From assembly GCA_021823425.1 (NCBI GenBank), contig JAKANX010000019.1:1-15123 (forward strand): a stretch of DNA of 15,123 bases, read 5' to 3'. Origin of the DNA: Microcaldota archaeon (GTDB taxonomy: Archaea > Micrarchaeota > Micrarchaeia > Anstonellales > Bilamarchaeaceae). How positions within the stretch are numbered: the first letter of the stretch is position 1; each line of letters starts with the position of its first letter. The position numbers and the translations under genes are program-made. Below are positions 8,077-14,360 of this stretch, piece after piece. The notes beneath the pieces were generated by a model. It did not search any database, was not told the origin of the DNA, and saw only the letters and a list, made by a program, of their open reading frames with translations.

Positions 8077-8153
8077 AAAAAAAGAAAGGGAAAAAATCGC
8101 TTCTTCCCCGTGGGCCGCATGCCGAAAGGGGCGGGCGTGAAAATCTCGGGGAA
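8077..8153 (-). terminator. Hairpin plus T-tract terminator downstream of the protease gene
   Basis: A perfect 7-bp inverted repeat (ttccccg at 8104-8110, cggggaa at 8147-8153) closes a 36-nt GC-rich loop. On the minus strand it is followed by T tracts at 8091-8096 (6 T) and 8077-8083 (7 T). It lies about 155-230 nt after the protease stop and just before the next promoter, so it would end protease transcription or a short RNA started at 8279-8286. Confidence 0.5.
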
Positions 8154-8278
8154 ACCTAAGATGCGATATTGCCGTGGATGCGGCATTCATGTTTACGCGC
8201 CTCATTTCGGATTGCGGATAAGCGCTTCTCCAGATGCGATTGGCACAGGATACGAAGCCCAAGGACGACCGAAGGCGA

Positions 8279-8286
8279 TTTATAAA
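8279..8286. promoter_or_regulatory. Palindromic TATA-like element in the intergenic region
   Basis: TTTATAAA inside an A/T-rich patch (cgatttataaatattg), readable on both strands. On the minus strand it would start a transcript near 8256 that meets the terminator at 8077-8096, about 180 nt. On the plus strand it would start antisense to the 3' end of the protease gene. No gene start is matched, so function is uncertain. Confidence 0.3.
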
Positions 8287-8308
8287 TATTGCGCGGGCTT
8301 TGCCCCCC

Positions 8309-11300
8309 CTATTGCCCAGAAGGCTCGCTCTCCTGCTTGGGCTTCCTGCGCTTTCCCTTGCCCCCTGTTGCGGCATCGTCTCCTTCGCCAACGTTTCCGT
8401 CACCTGCCGCTTCCTCCTGCCCCTCCCCGCCTTCGGAGCGGGATTTTTTCGCGGCGCCTATTATGAAATAAAGGAACGCACCCGCTCCGGCCACCAGCAC
8501 GATTACGACAAGAAGGACTATTGCGGGGGCCGCCCAGTCGAATCCCGCGGGCTGCTGCTCCTGCTGCCCTCCTGCCGCGTTCTGCGCCGGCTGCGCGGTT
8601 CCGTTCCCGAATACGGGCGGCTTCTCCTGCTTGGCGCACGCGTAGCTCCCGTTAACGTTCACGCACGCGAATCCCGACGCGCAGCCCGTGGTGAGGCAAT
8701 CCGCGGGCGGCAGGACCGCCATAGGCGCGCCGGCAATCGCGAAATACGAGAATCCTGGAGTGAGCGCCTCGTAATAGAAGAATGACGCATCGTCGCTGGC
8801 CTGCCTCGTTCCAAGCCTCACCCACACGCCGCCCACGAGGCGGTAGAGCGCGACGCTCGCAGGATCTATTCCGTTCGCGACGAGCCACGCCTTGGGGACC
8901 TTGAACCGGATCAGGCTCTGGTTTATGTGCGCCGCGGAATCGTTGGCGCTGATGCGGACGTAGCCGTAAACCGTACCCGCCTCCGAAGGAAGCGGCGAAT
9001 CCGGAAGCGTGGAGTTCGTTACGTTGACCGAGATGTTGCCGAAATATCCGGCCGTGATTATCGCGTACACTCCGCCGGGGGTTCCTGAATAAGGCGTAGT
9101 GACGTTCCTGAGCGGGTATCCCTGCTGCCCTCCGCTGCCGGAGGTGTTGCCAGTTGGCGCGTCGGAAGCCCTCTCTATCCCTGTGCTGTTGTTGCCCTGC
9201 CCGCCTCCGCCGCCACCGCCTCCTCCACCGCCGCCACCCCCGCCGCCGCCTCCGGTTGAGGCTGCGCGGCTGAACGAAATGGTGTAGTTGGCCGCGTTCC
9301 AGACTGTGTCGTTGGCGTAAAGGCTCAGGTTGTGCGAGCCCGTGTCAGGATGCAGGGTGGCGTTCGCGCATCCTGCGAGGCTGAGGTTGTTGCCGCCGTC
9401 GTATGAATACCAGCACGAGTCAATCCCGGAGAACCCGTCCTCGGCGAAGAAGCTGAATTCCACCGAGGAATCGGTTATGCTCGCTCCGGTGGCCGGGCTG
9501 AATATGCCGACAGTGGGCGGACTGCGGTCTATCCTCACGGTGGAGTTCCTTACTCCGCTCCTGTTTGTCCCGCTCTCGTTGTTGCCCACGTTGTCCATGG
9601 AATAGAAGCGCAGGTATGTGGGGCCTTCCGCAGTTACGTTTATTGCGCCAGAGTATGCGAGCGAGGGCGTGCAGTTCGCGGTTGTGTTTATGCAATAGTA
9701 TGTCGCTGCGCACCCCGAGCCGTTTCCGTCGCTGCACGAAAGGTTCACGGACACGTTGAGCTGCGTCCAGTCGCCCATCGCGTAATATGAGCTGGTGTTG
9801 CCCCATATTTTCACGCCGGAGGCGGTCGTGAGCGGCGCGGCGGAGTCGCGCGAAACACTTGCGTTCGCGCTCTTCGTGCCGTTCATGCCGCTCTCGTTGT
9901 TCCCGGCGTTGTCAATTGAATAGAAGCGCAAGAACCCCGTTGAGTTGACCGACGGCTTGGCAGAGGAATTATAAACAGAATCGGGCGCGCACGTGCCGTT
10001 CCCGTCAATGCAATAATAGGTGAGGTTGCAGCCCGACACCGCGTCCGAGCACGAAATCGTTATCACTGTGCTGGTGTTGTTGCTCGCGTTCGTCCACGCA
10101 AAAGAGATTGGGGCGACAGTGTCCACGGAGAAATTCGCGGACGTGCGGTTGAAATTCCCGAGCGAGTCGTTCGCGTAAACATTCACGGTGTGGGCTCCTT
10201 CGCTCAGGTTCAGCAGCGTCGTGTTGGCGCATCCCGCGAGCGAGACGTTCGCCGCGTTGCCTAGCGAATACCAGCACGCGCCTGCTCCGGAGACCGCGTC
10301 CGCCACGGTGTAATTGAGCGAGACGTTGGATGAATTAATGTATGCGGACTGTGCCGGGAAGATTATTGCGAGCGCGGGCGCGGAATAGTCGTCCGTAAGG
10401 TTTCTCGTTTGCGAAACTCCGCTGTTTCCAGCATCGTCCGCGCAGCTGACGTTCCAAGAATAGTTCGCGCTAGTTAGGTTCACGCGCAGCGTGCAGGCCG
10501 TGCCGTTGTTGCAGTTCCTCGCATAGGATTCGTTGCCCGCGTTCACTGCGCACGCCAGATTCGCAGTCATGTCATCGCTCGCGGTCCAGTTGAAAAGGAC
10601 GGAGGTGGAATTCGTGGAGTAATTGTCCGCAGGCGCGTTCAGCGTAATGTTGGGCGCGCTCAGGTCCACGAAGAACAGCTGGCTTGCGCCCAGCCTCGTG
10701 TTGCCCGCCCAGTCCGTGCAGTTCGCCGACCACGTGTGCCTTCCGGGCGCAAAGTTTGAATATCCTGCGCGGTTTGCCGCGGTAATGTTATACGAGCCCC
10801 TGAATGCCAGGTAAAGGCTCGCGGAATTGCTCTTGATCAGAATGTCCCCGGGCTGGACGCCCGCGCACGTTGCCGAAACGTTGTCCGTCACGTAATAGAT
10901 ATTGTCGCCGGCTCCGATTCCGGCCGAGCCCGTGGCGCCTCCCGCGGCCGCAACCGGGGTGCCGGGCATGAAAAATACGCTTCCGGAGTAGTCGGACAGC
11001 TTCGTGTAGTTGCCCGCAGGCAGGGTGCACGAGCCGTAAATCGCCCCGTCAATGGTGAGCGAAACCGCGTTTCCCGCTGAAATTGTAAGGGTGTCGTTCC
11101 CGTAAGCGAGGTTTATCGGGTTCCCTGCGCCCCCCGCGCCTCTGAACGCGAGGTAGTAGTCGGAGCCGTTCTTTTTCATTATGGAATCGCCGGGCTGGAC
11201 GTTCGCGCATGTCGCGGAAACGTCCTGAGTCACATAATAAACTGAGTTGTCCGCGCCTTCCCCGCTCGCGTTGCTCGCGCCCGACGCGTTGCCAACAACA

Positions 11301-14299
11301 GTAGCATTGGCCGGGTAGAAAACAAGGGAGGAAGAGAACCTCGCGTATCGGCCGGGGGGGAGCACGCAGATTACGGTGCCGCCCAGCCCATCGTCCATCT
11401 GAAGAGAGGCCGAGCCGCCCGGCCCGACGAGTTGGAAGCTGTCCGAGCCGGCCGTTGCAGGCGTTCCGTTGGGGATTGAGAGAAGGCCGCGCGGGACCGG
11501 GGTGCCGTCAACGATGAAATTGCACTGCGATGAGGGGGCGAGGTTGTCCGTGATGTTCGCGGAAAGAAGGACGGACGTTTCGTTCGTGTAAGTGGCGTTC
11601 GCGGGGGTCATATTGCCTATGGCGGGCGCGTGAAGGTCCACGTAAAGAGTTCTCTGCTCGGAAACGTTGGACAGGCCGCCATCCGTGCAATTCACCTGCC
11701 AATTGTGCGCGCCCTCGGTCAAATTTAGCGCGAGCGAGCAGAGCGACGAATTCGTGCAATTGGCCGGGTAGCTTGAATTGTCCACGAGAAGGGTGCAGTT
11801 CGTAGTAGTGGCGAGGTTGTCCGTGGAGTTCCAGACGAACGCAACTGTTGAGTTGGAGGTCGCGTTGCCGTCGCCCGGGAAGGAAAGATTTACCGCGGGG
11901 GGCGACCAGTCCACCATGAAGCCCACTATTGAGAAATTCGCGTTGCCCACGCTGTCGTTCGCGAAAAGGTCCAGCACGTGCGTGCCGTCGCTCACGTTGA
12001 GCAGCGTGGTGTTCGCGCACCCGGAAAGGTTCGCGATGTTGCCGTCAAGGAAATACCAGCACGAGCTCACGCCTGAAATGTTGTCCAGCACCGTGAAGTT
12101 CAAGGAAACGTTGCGCTCGTGCGTTACCGCGGGGTCGGGAAGGGGCAGCAGTATTGTTATAACGGGGGGGTATGGGTCAACGCTGAAATTGGATTGGGAA
12201 TTGCCCGTGTTGCCGGAGCTGTCGTTCGCGAAAACGCCCAGCGAGTGGTTCCCCGCCAAGAGCCCGGATATGCTGGTGTTCGCGCATCCGGGAAGCGAGA
12301 CGTTAGCCGCGTTGTCTAGCGAATACCAGCAGGAATCCACCGCGACATTGTCGGACGCGGTGAAGTTCAGGGAAATATTAGTATAATTGAAGACGCCGTT
12401 GGCAGCAGGCGCTGAAATCGCGACTTGCGGAGGAATTGAGTCCAGGCCTCCAAGCACCGCGAGCGCGAAGTCCTGCGGGCCCATGGGCACCGCGCTCGCG
12501 GATACGTTCACGGTGTAAATGCCCGCCTGCGGGGCAGTGATGTTTACCAGCTCCACGTTGTTCACGTGGTCCGCGGAAGACGAGTTTATCGTCTGGTTGT
12601 TGCCCCTGAACCACGAGCCGTCGGGTTGCGTGACCTTGAGGTCAAGGTCGTTCACGAGCGCCTTGGCGTCGCACGTTCCGGAAGTGCACGCCACATCCGT
12701 CCAAACCAGAACGAAGCGTACTGGGACTGATGTGTTGGCGACCATGAATGTAAATGATGTGGAATTCCCGGTGCTGAGGTTGCGCTCGGCATCGGAAACG
12801 CGGAGAACGTACGGCGCGTCAGCTGCGAAGGACTTGCTGGCGTTTATCCTTCCGAATCCGACTACGTTGTTGGGAATCGCCCCGTATGACGTTATCGGCT
12901 CCGCGCCAGCCACGAGGACCGCCTTGACTGCGGCTGCCGAAGGGTTGGGAATGGACTTGTTGGCTTTCAGGTATTGCACCGTGAGCGCCGCAACTCCTGC
13001 GGAAAGCGGAGTCGCCATGGAGGTCCCGCCGCAGAAAGTGTACGAGCCGTTGTACGTGCCCCACCCGCACGGATTGGTTGAGGAAAGCGAGGAGAGGGTG
13101 GAGAGTATGTTTTCGCCGGGCGCCACAAGGTCGGGCTTTATCCTTCCGTCCGCTGCCGGGCCCCTGGAGGAGAAGCTGGATATCGCGTTCGGGTTTCCGC
13201 CCGAGCGCGTGCTTCCCACCGAACCTATGGTGATAGTGTTCTTCGCATTCGCCTGCGAGCTCACCGTCCCGGAAGTCGGGCCGTCGTTGCCGGCTGCGAA
13301 AAGTATCGTGAAGTTCCGGTTGGTGTGTATGAAATCGTCCGCGGCGTACGCCGCGCTTGAATACGTGTCCGCGTGGTCGCCCCACGAGTTCGTGTGCACC
13401 GCCGCGCCCTTGCCCTTCGCCTCGGCGAACAGGTCGCGCAGGTCCGAAGGGGTGTAAATCACGTTGTTGCCTACCGCGTTCAGGCTCTGCACGAAAAGCC
13501 GCGATGCTGGCGCCGTTCCCAATATGGTGGCGTTGATGGAGCCGTTGCCCGCCACCGAGCCCGAAACGTGGGTTCCGTGGCCGTGCAGGTCCTGTCCCGT
13601 TGGATTCGTCGCCCCGCAGAAGAGCCGCACGTTGTCGCACCACCCGCTCACGTTGAGCACGCGTCCGCGCAAATCGGGGTGGATGGTGGAGATGTTGCCC
13701 GTGTCCAGCCCGGTGTCTGCAACCGTAACCACGACTCCGGAGCCGTTCATGCCCAGAAGCGAGCGCACGCTCGTCGCCCCGAGGACCGGGCCCGCGTAAT
13801 CGTTGAAGATGGTGTTTTCCCTGCGCTCCTCAATCAGCATTATTCCGGGAATTGCCGCGATTTGCGCAGTTTGCTCCGGGGAAACGTTAAGTAGGACGAT
13901 TGTCTCGCCGTTGTATTTGTAGGCCTGCGCGAACCGCATGATTTCCGAGAGTATCGCGTCCGCGTCCTCGCCCTTGTACAAGACTGCCACCGATTCCTGC
14001 TGGAACGCGTTTTGCGCGGCAAGGGAAACGCGGGCAGTAGAGGAAAGCGGGGATATGCTTGCGCCGCCGCCATGTGCGGGCGATAAAGGCGCGCGGGCCA
14101 TTCCGGAAATGGAGCGCACTATGTAGGAATTGTCCCCTGCGTACGCGACGATTTCAAAACCAGAGGAATGAAGCGCCGCGATTTCCCCCTCGCCCGGAGG
14201 GGAAGCGAACGAAGCGGTGAAATAATCCGCCGAAAAGAGCGGGCCGCAGAGCAGAAGGAGGAAAATGAGTGCGGCTGCGAACGGCTTCATTCTGGGCAT
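8309..14299 (-). CDS. Cell-surface subtilisin-like (S8) serine protease with Ig-like repeats and membrane anchor
   Basis: It encodes 1996 residues. ATG 14299 lies 25 nt after a TATA-like box and starts a signal peptide (MPRMKPF, then hydrophobic AAALIFLLLLCGPLF); ATG 14290 is the alternative. A propeptide (~27-185) precedes the S8 domain: Asp195 in VADTGLD, His241 in GHGTHVSG, oxyanion Asn338 in AAGNDGP, Ser427 in GGTSMATP, so it should be active. Residues ~494-619 form a beta-sandwich like that after KP-43-type subtilases (FVLVWTD, LVNDLDLKVTQPDG, DHVNNVE). Then come nine Ig/FN3-like repeats, the fourth interrupted by a duplicated module; 18 glycines; a PGF-pre-PGF domain; a C-x4-C-x5-C-x8-C motif; a TM helix near 8455-8530; and a charged, basic-ended tail of about 50 residues. 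The enzyme would be displayed outside the membrane. Substrate unknown; self-processing or trimming of the neighbouring surface proteins is possible but only inferred. Confidence 0.93.
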   Translation of the reverse strand: MPRMKPFAAALIFLLLLCGPLFSADYFTASFASPPGEGEIAALHSSGFEIVAYAGDNSYIVRSISGMARAPLSPAHGGGASISPLSSTARVSLAAQNAFQQESVAVLYKGEDADAILSEIMRFAQAYKYNGETIVLLNVSPEQTAQIAAIPGIMLIEERRENTIFNDYAGPVLGATSVRSLLGMNGSGVVVTVADTGLDTGNISTIHPDLRGRVLNVSGWCDNVRLFCGATNPTGQDLHGHGTHVSGSVAGNGSINATILGTAPASRLFVQSLNAVGNNVIYTPSDLRDLFAEAKGKGAAVHTNSWGDHADTYSSAAYAADDFIHTNRNFTILFAAGNDGPTSGTVSSQANAKNTITIGSVGSTRSGGNPNAISSFSSRGPAADGRIKPDLVAPGENILSTLSSLSSTNPCGWGTYNGSYTFCGGTSMATPLSAGVAALTVQYLKANKSIPNPSAAAVKAVLVAGAEPITSYGAIPNNVVGFGRINASKSFAADAPYVLRVSDAERNLSTGNSTSFTFMVANTSVPVRFVLVWTDVACTSGTCDAKALVNDLDLKVTQPDGSWFRGNNQTINSSSADHVNNVELVNITAPQAGIYTVNVSASAVPMGPQDFALAVLGGLDSIPPQVAISAPAANGVFNYTNISLNFTASDNVAVDSCWYSLDNAANVSLPGCANTSISGLLAGNHSLGVFANDSSGNTGNSQSNFSVDPYPPVITILLPLPDPAVTHERNVSLNFTVLDNISGVSSCWYFLDGNIANLSGCANTTLLNVSDGTHVLDLFANDSVGNANFSIVGFMVDWSPPAVNLSFPGDGNATSNSTVAFVWNSTDNLATTTNCTLLVDNSSYPANCTNSSLCSLALNLTEGAHNWQVNCTDGGLSNVSEQRTLYVDLHAPAIGNMTPANATYTNETSVLLSANITDNLAPSSQCNFIVDGTPVPRGLLSIPNGTPATAGSDSFQLVGPGGSASLQMDDGLGGTVICVLPPGRYARFSSSLVFYPANATVVGNASGASNASGEGADNSVYYVTQDVSATCANVQPGDSIMKKNGSDYYLAFRGAGGAGNPINLAYGNDTLTISAGNAVSLTIDGAIYGSCTLPAGNYTKLSDYSGSVFFMPGTPVAAAGGATGSAGIGAGDNIYYVTDNVSATCAGVQPGDILIKSNSASLYLAFRGSYNITAANRAGYSNFAPGRHTWSANCTDWAGNTRLGASQLFFVDLSAPNITLNAPADNYSTNSTSVLFNWTASDDMTANLACAVNAGNESYARNCNNGTACTLRVNLTSANYSWNVSCADDAGNSGVSQTRNLTDDYSAPALAIIFPAQSAYINSSNVSLNYTVADAVSGAGACWYSLGNAANVSLAGCANTTLLNLSEGAHTVNVYANDSLGNFNRTSANFSVDTVAPISFAWTNASNNTSTVITISCSDAVSGCNLTYYCIDGNGTCAPDSVYNSSAKPSVNSTGFLRFYSIDNAGNNESGMNGTKSANASVSRDSAAPLTTASGVKIWGNTSSYYAMGDWTQLNVSVNLSCSDGNGSGCAATYYCINTTANCTPSLAYSGAINVTAEGPTYLRFYSMDNVGNNESGTNRSGVRNSTVRIDRSPPTVGIFSPATGASITDSSVEFSFFAEDGFSGIDSCWYSYDGGNNLSLAGCANATLHPDTGSHNLSLYANDTVWNAANYTISFSRAASTGGGGGGGGGGGGGGGGGGQGNNSTGIERASDAPTGNTSGSGGQQGYPLRNVTTPYSGTPGGVYAIITAGYFGNISVNVTNSTLPDSPLPSEAGTVYGYVRISANDSAAHINQSLIRFKVPKAWLVANGIDPASVALYRLVGGVWVRLGTRQASDDASFFYYEALTPGFSYFAIAGAPMAVLPPADCLTTGCASGFACVNVNGSYACAKQEKPPVFGNGTAQPAQNAAGGQQEQQPAGFDWAAPAIVLLVVIVLVAGAGAFLYFIIGAAKKSRSEGGEGQEEAAGDGNVGEGDDAATGGKGKRRKPKQESEPSGQ
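8636..8698 (-). repeat. Four-Cys motif, copy 3 (protease)
   Basis: 21 residues, C-x4-C-x5-C-x8-C, starting CLTTGC and ending SYAC. Position between the PGF-pre-PGF domain and the TM helix is the same as copy 1, and the first 11 residues are nearly identical. Confidence 0.7.
8705..9080 (-). other. PGF-pre-PGF domain of the protease
   Basis: Contains IRFKVPKAWL, NGIDPASVALYRLVGGVW, DDASFFYYEAL and TPGFSYFAIAG, closely matching the copy in the 1854-residue protein. The shared region continues through the four-Cys motif and EKPPV linker, which suggests a common origin of the whole C-terminal anchor. Confidence 0.75.
9200..9253 (-). repeat. 18-glycine linker in the protease
   Basis: Eighteen consecutive Gly codons of mixed type (GGC, GGA, GGT, GGG) separate the Ig-like array from the PGF-pre-PGF anchor region. 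Mixed codons argue for selection on the protein or an old tract rather than a fresh slippage expansion. On the plus strand it reads as polyproline, which is a shadow. Confidence 0.9.
9265..12445 (-). repeat. Nine Ig/FN3-like repeats in the protease
   Basis: Boundaries fall near 12445, 12170, 11905, 11640, 10665, 10390, 10125, 9845, 9530 and 9265. Three subtypes are visible. The CWYSL...GCAN type is units 1, 2, 6 and 9. Units 3-5 are of a type with DNLA...NC and WxVNCTD. Units 7 and 8 have SGC..TYYCI...C.P and LRFYSxDNxGNNES, which resembles chitobiase C-terminal-like domains. Unit 4 is 975 bp instead of about 270 because of an insertion. Confidence 0.8.
10796..11407 (-). repeat. Duplicated ~89-residue module inserted in repeat 4 of the protease
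   Basis: Copy A spans about 11138-11407 and copy B about 10796-11062. Shared features in order: SL.xDG, a Cys then LPxGxYxxxS, VFxxP, an Ala/Gly/Ser/Asn-rich loop, YYVT, VSATCA, VQPGD, K.N and YLAFRG. Each copy has two Cys. The pair splits an otherwise normal Ig-like unit: CNFIVDGT before it and the W(S)xNCTDWAGN strand after it. I do not recognise the family. Confidence 0.75.
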
Positions 14300-14320
14300 A
14301 CGCGTAATTTCCAGACCACC

Positions 14321-14327
14321 TTTAAAA
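14321..14327 (-). promoter_or_regulatory. TATA-like box for the protease gene
   Basis: TTTTAAA on the minus strand, centre 25 nt before ATG 14299. This spacing fits a leaderless transcript starting at the ATG. It is weaker than the TTTATAAA boxes of the other genes. It lies in the 61-bp gap after hydG, so read-through from hydG is also possible. Confidence 0.45.
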
Positions 14328-14360
14328 CTATTTCGCATACGTGCGCAGCCCGGAATAAAA

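Larger units (their letters stand above)
8033..8308. other. Intergenic stretch between the protease gene and the small ORF
   Basis: About 276 bp upstream of the small-ORF promoter and downstream of the protease stop. It holds a palindromic TTTATAAA at 8279-8286, a hairpin plus T-tract terminator at 8077-8153, and a stretch between them without a convincing gene. Open frames exist on both strands but lack support. No tRNA T-loop motif (GTTCRAATC) was found. Confidence 0.6.

Noticed and set aside
7779..8159. 126-residue plus-strand frame rich in Lys
   Set aside because: Overlaps the small membrane ORF and its promoter on the opposite strand. No Shine-Dalgarno sequence or recognisable motif.
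8026..8403. 125-residue minus-strand frame after the protease
   Set aside because: Arg/Ser-rich and without motifs, overlaps the protease 3' end in another frame and reads through the terminator hairpin.
8062..8466. Plus-strand frame with KMRYCRGCGIHVY, zinc-ribbon-like
   Set aside because: Only one CxxC pair, no recognised family, and its second half is antisense to the end of the protease gene. The TATA spacing (about 33 nt) is also off.
9099..9287. Proline-rich plus-strand frame
   Set aside because: It is the complement of the polyglycine linker.
4316..12445. Ig-like repeats as a CRISPR or DNA-level tandem repeat
   Set aside because: The repeats are about 270-bp protein domains with strongly diverged DNA. 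No short identical repeats with unique spacers are present.
12519..13457. 312-residue plus-strand open frame
   Set aside because: Entirely antisense to the subtilase catalytic region, whose triad motifs are intact. The codon composition of the sense gene explains the long antisense frame.
14296..14341. GCATACG repeated at 14296-14302 and 14335-14341 around the protease TATA box
   Set aside because: Seven bases, one copy overlapping the start codon. Too short to call an operator without conservation.
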